This document shows, piece after piece, positions 26,560 through 36,209 of a DNA stretch of 64,000 nucleotides. A program made the translations under genes and the position numbers. Numbering within the stretch: the stretch's first letter is position 1; each line of letters starts with the position of its first letter. The stretch lies in NCBI RefSeq assembly GCF_021608135.1, contig NZ_JAKIHL010000002.1:1-64000 (forward strand). Reading direction: 5' to 3'. Origin of the DNA: Microaerobacter geothermalis (lineage in GTDB: Bacteria > Bacillota > Bacilli > DSM-22679). The notes under the pieces are model-generated. The model saw nothing but the letters and a program-made list of their open reading frames with translations. It was not told the origin of the DNA and did no database searches.

Positions 26560-27447
26560 TTAATCTAAAAAATTAGTGACCTCATTTAGCAACTGGTCCA
26601 AATCATCTACTAACGGAGAGTGCCCGCAACCCTCCAAATAGACCAACCTGGCATTTGGCCCCATGTCCTCCATGATTTCCAAGGTCATTTGTTCCGTTAC
26701 CACTAGATCATTTCTTCCCCATAAAACAAGGGTGGGAACCTGAATGTTGGCTACATCACCTGTTCCTTCAACAAGCCCGTTATGCTGATTGCTTATATTA
26801 AACGAATTTAAAGCATAATACACATCCACCAGATTCCGCTGGGTAAGCATATCTTCCAGATAGGCATCATATCTGGCTTCATCCGGCTGGTGACGGGTAT
26901 AAATGACCGCGTTCCAAAGCGCCTTCAGAAAATTCTTGTCCCTGTTTTCATAAGCCGTGAGTATAGGTATAGTCCTCGCTTGATCAGCAGCAATATCCTC
27001 TTTGGTATTTAGCCGCTGATCCAACAACGGCATTCCGTTTTTATCAGACCGGTAAAAAGGATATCCTCTGGTGGAGGCAGAAGCAAGCAAGATCAGTCGA
27101 TTAACATAACCAGGATGATCTGCAACAAACTGCATGGAAACCCCGCCCCCTGTAGACCAGCCCATCAATGCAAAATCTTTCAGGCCCAGTGCATCAACAA
27201 ATAATTTCACATCATCAGAAAAATCCTTTAGTGAATCGATCGGTTTGTTATAGGTAGAAATTCCAAAACCACGAAGATCCACGGCATATACCTTAAACCC
27301 GGGATCGATATTTTCCATCACCAGATCCCAATGCTTTGAGGATGTCATATTTCCATGAATCAGAACCAGAACTTTCTCCCCCCCTTCTCTCTCACGATAA
27401 CCAAGGGTCTCCCCATTGTCCAGATTAATAGATTTAAGATTAATCAA
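26560..27447 (-). CDS. Alpha/beta hydrolase
   Basis: A 295-aa serine hydrolase. Features are the oxyanion segment LVLIHGNMTSSKHW, the nucleophile elbow MGWSTGGGVSM with Ser in GWSTGG, a late acid in LWGRNDLVV and the catalytic His in EGCGHSPLV. It resembles enol-lactonase or esterase-type members; thioesterase or lactonase action on cluster intermediates is an inference. Repeat copy C separates it from the KASIII gene upstream. Confidence 0.88.
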   Translation of the reverse strand: MINLKSINLDNGETLGYREREGGEKVLVLIHGNMTSSKHWDLVMENIDPGFKVYAVDLRGFGISTYNKPIDSLKDFSDDVKLFVDALGLKDFALMGWSTGGGVSMQFVADHPGYVNRLILLASASTRGYPFYRSDKNGMPLLDQRLNTKEDIAADQARTIPILTAYENRDKNFLKALWNAVIYTRHQPDEARYDAYLEDMLTQRNLVDVYYALNSFNISNQHNGLVEGTGDVANIQVPTLVLWGRNDLVVTEQMTLEIMEDMGPNARLVYLEGCGHSPLVDDLDQLLNEVTNFLD

Positions 27448-27501
27448 TACTGCCTCCTCCTTTCGCTAATTGACCAATATAAAATCCCAGACAATCAATT
27501 T

Positions 27502-27717
27502 TATATATAGAGACGGAATTAAAGAATTTATACGGACAGCCTTCGAGTTCGTACTGAGCGGCGAAACTAAAGAACGGGAATTAGCCCTCAAACTGACTCC
27601 ACTTTAGAAATACCCAGATGTTTTTGAGGACTCCGTTTTTTAGACTTGAAGCGGACATTAATTCCATCTGGGCCGAACTCGACTAGCCGACGTGTAAATC
27701 TTTAATTCCAGATCTGT
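27502..27717 (-). repeat. Dispersed hairpin repeat, copy C (full length, inverted)
   Basis: The same element as copies A, B and F, but in the opposite orientation (the canonical strand is the minus strand). The ends have AATTAAAGA and TCTTTAATT. The core reads CATCTGGGTATTTCTAAAGTG on the minus strand. It sits inside the acyl-CoA operon between the hydrolase and KASIII genes, which are transcribed in the same direction. Confidence 0.88.
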
Positions 27718-27733
27718 AGAAAGCAATAGAAAG

Positions 27734-28759
27734 CTAACCCCACCTGATGGTAGTGGCTCCCCAGGCATAACCGATTCCGGCACTTACCAGGACTACCACA
27801 TCCCCATCCCTTATCCTTCCTTCCTTCAGCCCCAGTTCCAGGGAAAGAATTTGATCGATTTGTCCAATATGTCCATAATCGCTTAAATAGATGGATTGTT
27901 CTTCGGATAGTCCCAATTCCCTTAATACATGATCATGGGCCGATTTCTTCATGTGGAGAATTGCTAAATAACGGATATCTTTCTCCTGGTATCCGCTTTT
28001 TTCAAGGGACATACGGATGACATTCAGAAAATGATCCATCGTCTTTTGCTCCAGCCGCTGCTTCATGCCTTCAGGATCAGTGACATCCAGGTAGTTTAAT
28101 CGCTTTTCAATGGCTTCTACTGAAATCGGCCTTTTCGTTCCACCGGCAACCACAACGACATCTTCCGAAAATGAACCGTCCGTTATCAAATGGCTTTCCA
28201 GAACCTGATTCCGAGGATATCCTTTTTGCAGGATGATCGCTCCCCCTCCTGCAGCCAGGTTATACATAAATCGGGTTCTTGGATTTTTGTAATCGATATA
28301 GTCGCAGTTGCGATAACCCCCGGCCAGCAGCACGGTATGAATGGATGGGTCTGACCTCATCATATCCTTGGCCATTTTAAGCGCCATGACTGTCGTTCCG
28401 CACCGGAGAGCCACATCAAAGGCCCATGCATTGACGGCTCCCACCTCATGCTGCAATTTTATTCCAGCGGTCCATAACAGATATTCTTTATGCTCTTCTC
28501 CAATGTAGATCACAAGGTCAATTTCCCCTGGATCGATCCCGGCCTTTTCAATGGCCAGACGGGCGGCTCGAATCCCCATTTCGCAAGTGTGGTCATCCCT
28601 GTCCGGTATAGGTTTTTTCCTGATTCCCAGCTTGTTTTCCACAACTTCTTGAGGAAGACCTGCTTCTTCGGCAATCTGACGGCTCGTCATAAAGGTTTTC
28701 GGAATATATATCCCTGTGCTTACGATACCAATGCCAATGGGCACAGATGGTTCACTCAT
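27734..28759 (-). CDS. Beta-ketoacyl synthase III-like enzyme, first copy
   Basis: A FabH/KASIII-fold thiolase-superfamily protein of 341 aa. The nucleophile Cys120 (DVALRCGTTVMAL) and His268 (LAILHMKKS) are present. The asparagine of the KASIII Cys-His-Asn triad is replaced by His296 in the YGHIGQID loop, so the reaction may differ from that of FabH. It may condense or transfer an acyl group from CoA. A paralogue with the same change lies 5 kb upstream in the same cluster, and Liv-type transporter genes lie between. Confidence 0.85.
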   Translation of the reverse strand: MSEPSVPIGIGIVSTGIYIPKTFMTSRQIAEEAGLPQEVVENKLGIRKKPIPDRDDHTCEMGIRAARLAIEKAGIDPGEIDLVIYIGEEHKEYLLWTAGIKLQHEVGAVNAWAFDVALRCGTTVMALKMAKDMMRSDPSIHTVLLAGGYRNCDYIDYKNPRTRFMYNLAAGGGAIILQKGYPRNQVLESHLITDGSFSEDVVVVAGGTKRPISVEAIEKRLNYLDVTDPEGMKQRLEQKTMDHFLNVIRMSLEKSGYQEKDIRYLAILHMKKSAHDHVLRELGLSEEQSIYLSDYGHIGQIDQILSLELGLKEGRIRDGDVVVLVSAGIGYAWGATTIRWG

Positions 28760-28809
28760 TCTCCAATCACACTCCCATATTTTGTTTCATCTATTAAATA
28801 ACTTCATGT

Positions 28810-29796
28810 CTACGCCGTTTTTTTCATCTGGATTTCGCCCTTTATTTTTCTCCTTTTCCACCAATGCTTCGCCGTACCCACAATTCCCAAGGGGAAGAAC
28901 ATCACCGTGAGAATATAAAGAATGCCAAAGAAGATGATCCAGCGCTCAAAAATCCAGTAAACCTTGGCCAATCCCGTTAACCAGTGATGGGCAAAATCGA
29001 TTAACCCAGCACCGATAATGGCTCCAAATAATGTCCCCACCCCGCCGATGATGGTCATCAGCAGCGCGTCCAGAGTAACATCAATGCCAAAGACTGCGGT
29101 ATTTACAAAACGAAGGGTAATGGCATACATCGAGCCGCTTAACCCGGCAATCACCCCTGACACAATGCTGGCGATGACTTTGTAGTGAAGCACGGTATAC
29201 CCAAGGGATTCCGTCCTTTGCTCATTCTCCCGTATCGCCTGCAAGATCCTCCCCAAAGGAGATTCTGTAAATCGTCTAAGAAACAACAGCACCATGACCA
29301 TAAAGAAAAATGAAATGAAATAAAAGACGATTCTATCTTTAAATACGGCAGGAATTGAAAAGGTGAATCCATCATTACCCATGGTTAGGGATCTCCACTT
29401 CTCGGCAACCACCAGGAACAACCCGGAAAAAGAGAGGGTCAGCATGGCATAGAAGTGGCTCTTTAACCGAAGGGAGAGAATCCCCACTACGTAACTGAGC
29501 AGAGCGGTCAAAAGAATCGTGATCACCAGTGATAACAGAAAAAAACCAATGGTGTTATCCATTTTTTTCAGCATTATCCCGGTAGAATAAGCACCGATTC
29601 CGAAGAACATGGCATGACCGAAGGATACAATTCCCGTATATCCCAAAAGCAAGTCATAGCTCATGGCAAAAGCGGCAAAAATGAATACCTGTGTTAATAA
29701 AATCAACAGACTTCTTGAGTCGTTTATAAATGGAAATAAAATAAGCAGCACACCGACAAAGATTAAAAAGAGGTTTGATTTGGTTAAGAATCGCAT
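28810..29796 (-). CDS. Branched-chain amino acid-type ABC transporter permease (LivM-like)
   Basis: A 328-aa membrane subunit with about eight spans; characteristic LivM segments are YDLLLGYTGIVSFGHAMFFG and ENEQRTESLGYTVLHYKVIASIVSG. The start at 29796 follows GGAGGACAA. It belongs to a complete HAAT transporter (LivF, LivG, LivH, LivM, LivK-like). Because of the linked acyl-CoA ligases, it may import an aromatic or other organic acid rather than an amino acid; this is inferred from context only. Confidence 0.9.
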   Translation of the reverse strand: MRFLTKSNLFLIFVGVLLILFPFINDSRSLLILLTQVFIFAAFAMSYDLLLGYTGIVSFGHAMFFGIGAYSTGIMLKKMDNTIGFFLLSLVITILLTALLSYVVGILSLRLKSHFYAMLTLSFSGLFLVVAEKWRSLTMGNDGFTFSIPAVFKDRIVFYFISFFFMVMVLLFLRRFTESPLGRILQAIRENEQRTESLGYTVLHYKVIASIVSGVIAGLSGSMYAITLRFVNTAVFGIDVTLDALLMTIIGGVGTLFGAIIGAGLIDFAHHWLTGLAKVYWIFERWIIFFGILYILTVMFFPLGIVGTAKHWWKRRKIKGEIQMKKTA

Positions 29797-29821
29797 AAAT
29801 ATTTGTCCTCCATTCTCACAG

Positions 29822-30685
29822 TTATGCCTTTTGACCGTCGAATAAACCGGAAGGTTTAAAGATGAGGACAACGGCCATTAACAGCATGTTAACGGCAAGG
29901 GCTGCATCCGGTACATAATAAGCCATAAAAGCCCCAGAAAGTCCAACCAGAATCGCTGCCAATGCCGATCCCGTTATGCTGCCCATTCCTCCAATAATGA
30001 CGACAATAAACGCAAGAATGGCAAATTCCATTCCCATTTCGGCATAGATAACCCCGGAATAGGGTCCAAGGAGCACACCTCCTAAGGCAGCTAATGCGGA
30101 ACCCAGCATAAACACCAGGACAAAGATTTTTTTGATGTTGATTCCTAAAGCCTGTACCATTTCCTTATTCATGACCCCCGCCCGAACGATCAAACCAAGC
30201 CTGGTCCGGTTTAACAAATATTGCAGACCGATAAAAACCAGGACTCCGATGATAATGATAAAGAGACGATACTTGATTAAAATGACCCCTCCCATTGACC
30301 AGCTTCCATCCAGGTATCCAGGGGGACGGGCACTTAACTGATTAGGCCCCCACACCACTTTCAGCATTTCACTTAATACCAGCATGACCCCCAAAGTGAT
30401 TAAAATCTGCTGAATATGATTCCCGTACACGGGCTGAACGATATACCGTTCCATCAGCCACCCTAAAATAATCCCTGTAATGATCGCCCCTGCAATGCCG
30501 ATCATGAAACTGCCAGTTTGCGAATATAGCCAGATTCCTGAATAGGCTCCCCATGCAAACAGACCTCCGTGAGCAAAGTTCAGGACATCCATTAATCCAA
30601 AAATCAAGGTTAAGCCTACAGCCAAAAGGAATATCAGCATACCTGTGGCGAGGCCGTTGATTGTCAGATTTAAAATTACATCCAT
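29822..30685 (-). CDS. Branched-chain amino acid-type ABC transporter permease (LivH-like)
   Basis: A 287-aa membrane protein with eight hydrophobic stretches. LivH features include FGLMDVLNFAHGGLFAWGAY and the conserved RAGVMNKEMVQALGINIKKIF coupling loop. It forms the pore together with the LivM-like protein encoded 25 bp downstream. The ATPase genes are immediately upstream. Confidence 0.93.
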   Translation of the reverse strand: MDVILNLTINGLATGMLIFLLAVGLTLIFGLMDVLNFAHGGLFAWGAYSGIWLYSQTGSFMIGIAGAIITGIILGWLMERYIVQPVYGNHIQQILITLGVMLVLSEMLKVVWGPNQLSARPPGYLDGSWSMGGVILIKYRLFIIIIGVLVFIGLQYLLNRTRLGLIVRAGVMNKEMVQALGINIKKIFVLVFMLGSALAALGGVLLGPYSGVIYAEMGMEFAILAFIVVIIGGMGSITGSALAAILVGLSGAFMAYYVPDAALAVNMLLMAVVLIFKPSGLFDGQKA

Positions 30686-30712
30686 TGATAAGACCTCCTT
30701 TCCACATGGTCA

Positions 30713-31417
30713 TCAGGCAATTCCTAAATATTGCTTTTTCAACATGTCATCCTGTTTTAATTCATCCATCAGGCCATGATGGACAGTTCTGCCGTCATCA
30801 ATGATATAAAAACGGTCACCAATGGTGCTGGCCATATAAAAATTTTGTTCAACCAGCAAAACGGTCGTCTTATGCTTCATCTCGGCAATCGACTCCATGA
30901 CTTTCTCCACGACAATAGGAGCTAATCCTTTACTAGGTTCATCAATTAATAAAAGATCATTGTCATTAACATATGCTCTGGCAATCGCCAGCATTTGCTT
31001 TTGCCCTCCGCTCAAATTCCCACCTTTCCTTCTCCAGAAGGTTTTTAAATCAGGAAATAGGTTAAGAATCCACTCCTGTCTTTCCATGGCATATTCATCA
31101 TTTTTCTTCATGGCTACTTTCATATTTTCCTCAACCGTTAATTGGCCAAAGATTCCTTGGTCTTCCGGTACGTAACCTATCCCTTTTTGAGCAATGGTGT
31201 AAGTGGGTAAAGCATGGATCTCTTCATCTTTGAAACGAATCTTACCTTTAGCGATAGGATTTAGCCCCATAATGGAACGAAGAGTTGTTGTCTTTCCGGC
31301 TCCATTTCGTCCCAGGAGAACGGTAACTTCTCCCTTTACCACCTCAAAAGATATTCCTTGTAAAATATGGTATTGATCAATATAAGTCTCAATTTGTTCC
31401 ACCTTAAGAAGCATCAT
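30713..31417 (-). CDS. ABC transporter ATPase (LivF-like)
   Basis: A 234-aa ATPase with Walker A GRNGAGKTT, signature LSGGQKQM, Walker B LLLIDEPSKGL and the LivF-type linker YVPEDQGIFGQLTVEENM. The ATG-ATG at 31417/31414 follows GGGGGG at good spacing and overlaps the livG stop by 14 bp. An upstream start at 31486 would run 83 bp into livG and is unlikely. Confidence 0.93.
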   Translation of the reverse strand: MMLLKVEQIETYIDQYHILQGISFEVVKGEVTVLLGRNGAGKTTTLRSIMGLNPIAKGKIRFKDEEIHALPTYTIAQKGIGYVPEDQGIFGQLTVEENMKVAMKKNDEYAMERQEWILNLFPDLKTFWRRKGGNLSGGQKQMLAIARAYVNDNDLLLIDEPSKGLAPIVVEKVMESIAEMKHKTTVLLVEQNFYMASTIGDRFYIIDDGRTVHHGLMDELKQDDMLKKQYLGIA

Positions 31418-32159
31418 ACAAGCCCCCCAAATACGCAGATTGCACCAGATCGTTGTCCATGATTTCCTGGGGAGAGCCGTCTGCAATCAGTTTTCCGTTA
31501 AAAAGAACGGTCAGACTGTCGGACAAATCCAAAACCATATCCATCTTATGCTCGATCAGCACAATCGTCCGTTTCCCTTCCTTTTTAATATTTCGGATCA
31601 CCTGAAGGATGGTCGGCACTTCTTCCAAAGACATTCCCGCCGTTGGCTCATCCAGCAGCAGCACTTCTGTTTCCAGTGCAAGAAGCATCGCAATTTCCAG
31701 CTTTCTTTTTTCACCATGGGCTAAATTCTTGGACAAAGCATCCCATTTTTCCTCAAGCAGAACCGTTTTTAACAGTTCATGTGCTTTTTCTTCAAATTGA
31801 TGATACTTCTTAAAATGAGACATCATCTGATAGCGGACACCAGCCTGGGACTGAACCGCCAGACGAACATTCTCCAGTACCGTCAGATTGGGAAATACGT
31901 TGGTAATTTGAAAAGAGCGGCCAATTCCCAACCGGGTTCTAGAAGGCGGGGACAGATCCGTGATATCTGTCCCCTTAAAGAACACCTTTCCCTCGGTTGG
32001 TTTGAGCTGTCCACTTAACAGGTTAAACAGTGTCGTTTTCCCGGCACCATTCGGCCCGATAATGGATGTAAATTTTTTTGCGGGTATCTTCAAATTTACA
32101 CGGTTTACCGCAACATGGCCGCCAAAGGAAATGGTTAAGTTTTTTGTTTCTAGTATCAA
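31404..32159 (-). CDS. ABC transporter ATPase (LivG-like)
   Basis: A 251-aa ATPase. Walker A is GPNGAGKTTLFNLLSG, the signature loop LAHGEKRKLEIAML is of the LivG type, and Walker B is VLLLDEPTAGM. I take the TTG at 32159 because GTGAGGAG is 6 nt upstream; the ATG at 32165 touches the ribosome binding site, and a GTG at 32177 is another possibility. Its product pairs with LivF to drive the transporter. Confidence 0.9.
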   Translation of the reverse strand: MILETKNLTISFGGHVAVNRVNLKIPAKKFTSIIGPNGAGKTTLFNLLSGQLKPTEGKVFFKGTDITDLSPPSRTRLGIGRSFQITNVFPNLTVLENVRLAVQSQAGVRYQMMSHFKKYHQFEEKAHELLKTVLLEEKWDALSKNLAHGEKRKLEIAMLLALETEVLLLDEPTAGMSLEEVPTILQVIRNIKKEGKRTIVLIEHKMDMVLDLSDSLTVLFNGKLIADGSPQEIMDNDLVQSAYLGGLYDAS

Positions 32160-32195
32160 ACTCATCTCCTCACCCACTTGTCTTTGGTTTCATGA

Positions 32196-33503
32196 TTATT
32201 TTTGATTTCGAACAGGGGGTGCCGTTTCTTCCGGAGAAAGTTCTCGAATCAATACCGGCACCGGATAATCAAATCCTTCCTTGTTTTCCAATCTGATGGC
32301 ATACATGGTTTGAAGGGCCTGATGGTCTTCAGGTCGGAATGTCATGGTTCCCTTGGGAGTTTCAAAGGACATTCCTTCCATGGCTGAAATAAGGGCATCT
32401 GTATCACTGACATCTCCGTTTACTTTCTTTACAGCCTCTACAATGGCTATAGCCGCAGACATGCCACCTGGAGTAAATAAATCTGGTACTTCACCGTTAA
32501 AACGCTTCTTATGCTCTTCCACAAGCCAATCATTTACTTTGTTATTTGGAAGAGTATAGTGATAAACCGTAAATCCTTCCATTCCAACGGCAGCCCCCAT
32601 GGTTTTTAATGCAGCAATATTTGGGGCCCCGGTAGATAACTTAATGCCTTGTTCTTGCACCTTCATATCGGCAAGCTGGGTCCAGGGGGTATTGGCTCCT
32701 GCCCAAATGACATATAGATAATCCGGTTTTACATTAAGAATCTTTTGAATATTTGCCGTAAAGTCAGTCGCCTTCGGATCGGCAAATTCTTCAAGAACAA
32801 TAGTTGCTCCTAATTTTTCGGCTGCTTCTTTAAATGCTGCCACTCCGTCACGACCAAAGGAATAATCTGGCGCCAGAGTAGCGATTTTCACACCCTCTTT
32901 GGCAATGGCTGCTGCTCCAGCCACTGCATCCTGGGAGGAGTTGCGGGCGGTCCGGAAAATATACTTGTTCCAGTTTGCACCTGTTATGCTATCTGCCACT
33001 GCTGGTTCAACAACCATTACAGTTTCATATTCCTCTGCCAACGGAAGAACAGCTAGCGTATCCCCCGAGCTCGTAGCTCCAACCAGGAAATCTACCTTAT
33101 CTTCTTCAAGGAGCTTGGTGGCTTTCTGAACAGCCACATCCGGTTTTGTTTCCGTATCTTCTACAATAAATTGAATAGGGCGTCCATTAACGGTTCTTGT
33201 GCCATCCGTGGCATAATCCAATCCCAACTCAAACCCTTTTAATGTTTGTTTTCCGTATATCTCCAATGCTCCTGTTAATGAGGCCAACACACCGATTTTG
33301 ATAGGCTCTTTATCCTCCTTGGCACTATCATTATTGCTGCTTGAAGCGGTGCTTGAACCTGCTTCAGTACTGGGACTGGAGTTTGAACCGCTGCTTCCTT
33401 GATCTGTACTTGAGGTCTTAGAACTTCCGCAAGCGGTTAGAAAAACTGCGATCAAAAGGATTAAAACATAAACACCCAATTTCACAGTTTTTTTCTGAAA
33501 CAT
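32196..33503 (-). CDS. Branched-chain amino acid-type substrate-binding lipoprotein
   Basis: A 435-aa extracellular binding protein (Peripla_BP_6, LivK-like). The signal peptide ends in FLTACG, then a low-complexity Ser-rich linker of about 45 residues, then the binding lobes (KIGVLASLTGALEIYGKQTLKG, FGRDGVAAFKEAAEKLGATIV). It is the first gene of the transporter set and has a long palindrome in its leader. The ligand is unknown; relatives bind amino acids, amides, urea or aromatic acids. Confidence 0.9.
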   Translation of the reverse strand: MFQKKTVKLGVYVLILLIAVFLTACGSSKTSSTDQGSSGSNSSPSTEAGSSTASSSNNDSAKEDKEPIKIGVLASLTGALEIYGKQTLKGFELGLDYATDGTRTVNGRPIQFIVEDTETKPDVAVQKATKLLEEDKVDFLVGATSSGDTLAVLPLAEEYETVMVVEPAVADSITGANWNKYIFRTARNSSQDAVAGAAAIAKEGVKIATLAPDYSFGRDGVAAFKEAAEKLGATIVLEEFADPKATDFTANIQKILNVKPDYLYVIWAGANTPWTQLADMKVQEQGIKLSTGAPNIAALKTMGAAVGMEGFTVYHYTLPNNKVNDWLVEEHKKRFNGEVPDLFTPGGMSAAIAIVEAVKKVNGDVSDTDALISAMEGMSFETPKGTMTFRPEDHQALQTMYAIRLENKEGFDYPVPVLIRELSPEETAPPVRNQK

Positions 33504-33520
33504 GCGATTTCCCCCTTTTT

Positions 33521-33563
33521 TATACTTTAAGAAAGTTTAACTTCCTTAAAGGAATAAAGTATA
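33521..33563. promoter_or_regulatory. Long palindrome upstream of the binding-protein gene
   Basis: A 43-bp region of dyad symmetry with ends TATACTTT/AAAGTATA and a middle TTAAGAAAGTT/AACTTCCTTAA, 18 bp upstream of the binding protein start. It may be an operator or a leader RNA hairpin. The TetR or STAND-SARP regulator of the cluster is a candidate binding factor. Confidence 0.6.
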
Positions 33564-33632
33564 AGAATTTTCTCATTTTAATCATAGACATCTCAGGTTA
33601 CAAATCAGTTACATCCGGTATTAACCCTTTGC

Positions 33633-34658
33633 TTATACATTCCATTGAATCACTGTAGCAGCCCAGGTATATCCCGTACCAGCACTTACGGCAACAATCA
33701 AATCACCCTTTTTCAGCATCCCTTGCTGCTCTGCAAAGTGCAGCCCGATACAAGGATCAAGGGCAGACATATGGCCATATTCATCAAGATAAATAGCCTG
33801 TTCTTCCCGCAGTCCCAACTGTTCCAATAATTGAAGAAACATCGATTTCTTTGTATGGAGAGGCAATAGAAAATCAATATCATTTAATGAATACCCGCTG
33901 TTTTCCACAGCTTTTTTTACCACGGAAACAAAATTGGGAATGGAAACGGGGTCTAATCTTTCTTTCATGTCCAGCGGGTTTTTCACATCTATGTAGTGAA
34001 GCCTATTTTGTACCGTTTCAGTATTTGCAGGATTTACCGATCCGCCGGCCGGAACTTTTACATCATCATAAAAGGAACCGTCAGTCAGAATGCTGGAACC
34101 AAGAATCCTGTTTTTTTCAATTCCCCGCTTCACCAGAGCTGCTGCTCCCCCATCGGCAAAATTAAACATAAATCTGGACCGTTCATTGTTGTAATCAATA
34201 ATTTGCGATTCTTTACACCCCCCTACCAAGAGAATGCTTTTAATAGAGTGGTCTGCCACAATCATATCTTTGGCCACCTTTAGTGCAATCGGAAAACAGG
34301 AACTTACATTCATCATTTCAAAAGCATAGGCATTTTTGGCACCAAGTTCATGTTGAATTTTCGGTGCACATGACCAAACGGGATAATCTTTGTGAGGGCT
34401 TCCAAAGTATATGATGACATCAATATCCAAGGGATCAATTTTTTCCAAAATGGACCGTCCAGCAAAGATGGCCATATCCGAGGCATGGATGGAGGAATCG
34501 GAGACATGCTTTTGTCTGAGCCCGAATTTATGGAGGATTACATCTTCTGGAAGCCCAGTTTTCTCAGATAAATCCCGTGCCGTTTCGATTTCCGGAGGAA
34601 AGTAGACTCCGGTTTCGGCAATACCTACAGCAATTTCTCTTATCCTGTCCCTATCCAT
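33633..34658 (-). CDS. Beta-ketoacyl synthase III-like enzyme, second copy
   Basis: A 341-aa paralogue of the first KASIII-like protein, with identical overall organisation. The nucleophile is Cys121 (NVSSCFPIALKV), His268 is in LPLHTKKS, and the third residue is His296 in the EYGHMSALD loop, again in place of Asn. The ATG at 34658 follows AAAGGAGAG; an ATG 7 codons upstream is an alternative. The two KASIII-like proteins may form a heteromer or act in series, as inferred from the doubled genes. Confidence 0.84.
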   Translation of the reverse strand: MDRDRIREIAVGIAETGVYFPPEIETARDLSEKTGLPEDVILHKFGLRQKHVSDSSIHASDMAIFAGRSILEKIDPLDIDVIIYFGSPHKDYPVWSCAPKIQHELGAKNAYAFEMMNVSSCFPIALKVAKDMIVADHSIKSILLVGGCKESQIIDYNNERSRFMFNFADGGAAALVKRGIEKNRILGSSILTDGSFYDDVKVPAGGSVNPANTETVQNRLHYIDVKNPLDMKERLDPVSIPNFVSVVKKAVENSGYSLNDIDFLLPLHTKKSMFLQLLEQLGLREEQAIYLDEYGHMSALDPCIGLHFAEQQGMLKKGDLIVAVSAGTGYTWAATVIQWNV

Positions 34659-34691
34659 TTTTATTTTCTCTCCTTTCATTTCATGATGAAA

Positions 34692-36209
34692 TCATTCATT
34701 TCCATATTCCCTTTTTAATAGGGGCTTATCAATTTTACCCGTTGCATTCTTCGGGAGTTGATCAAGAAACAGAATGGATTTGGGCACCTTGTATCTGGCC
34801 AAACGGCTAAAGCAATGATTTTTTAAATCCTCTTCATCAAGACGGGCTCCCGGTTTTAACGCAACAAACGCTTTTGGCACCTCACCCCACTTCTCATCGG
34901 GAACCCCTATGACTGCCACTTCATCCACAGCCGGAATTTCATTAAGCACCTGCTCCACTTCCAGGGGATAAATATTTTCACCTCCGGAAATTATCATCTC
35001 TTTCATCCTTCCGGCAATATAGACAAATCCTTCATCATCTTTTCTGGCTAAATCACCGGTATGAAGCCATCCGTCTTTAATGGTTTTGGCCGTTTCATCA
35101 GGTAAATTCCAGTATTCTTTCATTACATTGGGACCCTTTACCAACAATTCTCCTGCTTGACCCGGTTTTGCATCATGACCAGATTCATCCACAATTCGGA
35201 TATCACAAAACAGGGCCGGTTTTCCAATGGAGCCGATTTTTCGTTGATAATCCTCCTTTGACAGCATAAACACGGTAGGGGAGGTTTCCGTCATTCCAAA
35301 CCCCTGACCAAAGGGAATTCCCCTGTCAAGAAAGAATGAGATTAATTCATGGGCACAGGGTGCTCCACCGCTATACAGCCAGCGAATACTGCTAAAATCA
35401 GTTACAGCAAATTTCGGACTTTTTCGAAGGGCATCATGGATAGCAGGGACCCCCATCACAATGGTAACCCGCTGCTCTTCAATCATGGAAAGGGCCTGTT
35501 CCGGATTAAACTTTCGGGGTACAATAACTGTCCCTCCCGCCAGTAAGGCAGGGAAGGCAAACAAGCCAATTCCTCCGATATGAAAAAGGGGCAGAAGGGT
35601 TAAAATGTGATCTTCTGAGGTAATATCAATGGCCAGGTTGCAGTTTAAAGCATTCCAAAACATATTTTCCTGTGTAAGTACGGCACCCTTGGGACGGCCC
35701 GTTGTTCCTGAGGTATAGCAAATCAAGTAGGGAGATGAGCCATCCACCGATTCAACCCTAAACGGATCGGTTGAATATTTGGCCGCTTGGTCAAACAGTG
35801 AAAGCGAGGGGCCGCTGCTGTCCAGCCATGCGATCTCTTTTATTTCCATTAAATCCTGCAACTGTCCCACAACGCTTGTAAATTCGCTTTCCGTGATCAG
35901 CAATTTTGTTCCGCTATCTTTCATCTGGAACTCCAATTCCCTTGCAGAAAGGCGAATATTTAAAGGAACAGCGATACATTCGATTTTGGCCAGGGCAAAA
36001 AGCAGAATCAAGTACTCAATTCCATTCATGGCCAGAATCGCCACACGGTCCCCTTTTTGCAATTGATAGACTTCAGTCAGCATTCTGGCCACCCGATTGA
36101 TTTCCTTGCTCATTTGATAATAATTGAGGCTTCTGTCCTCTCCGATTAACGCTGTTCGTTCAGGAGTGATTTCACCCCGCTTGTCAATCCAATAGACAAT
36201 CCCGTTCAT
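34692..36209 (-). CDS. AMP-forming acyl-CoA synthetase, first copy
   Basis: A 505-aa ANL-superfamily ligase that activates a carboxylic acid to its CoA thioester via an acyl-AMP. The P-loop is YTSGTTGRPKGAVL, and the adenylation motifs GFGMTETSPTVF and DGWLHTGDLARKDDEGF are followed by the C-terminal lysine region PKNATGKIDKPLLKRE. The substrate class is uncertain (medium/long-chain or aromatic). The gene's start overlaps the end of the TetR gene by 26 bp. Confidence 0.93.
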   Translation of the reverse strand: MNGIVYWIDKRGEITPERTALIGEDRSLNYYQMSKEINRVARMLTEVYQLQKGDRVAILAMNGIEYLILLFALAKIECIAVPLNIRLSARELEFQMKDSGTKLLITESEFTSVVGQLQDLMEIKEIAWLDSSGPSLSLFDQAAKYSTDPFRVESVDGSSPYLICYTSGTTGRPKGAVLTQENMFWNALNCNLAIDITSEDHILTLLPLFHIGGIGLFAFPALLAGGTVIVPRKFNPEQALSMIEEQRVTIVMGVPAIHDALRKSPKFAVTDFSSIRWLYSGGAPCAHELISFFLDRGIPFGQGFGMTETSPTVFMLSKEDYQRKIGSIGKPALFCDIRIVDESGHDAKPGQAGELLVKGPNVMKEYWNLPDETAKTIKDGWLHTGDLARKDDEGFVYIAGRMKEMIISGGENIYPLEVEQVLNEIPAVDEVAVIGVPDEKWGEVPKAFVALKPGARLDEEDLKNHCFSRLARYKVPKSILFLDQLPKNATGKIDKPLLKREYGNE

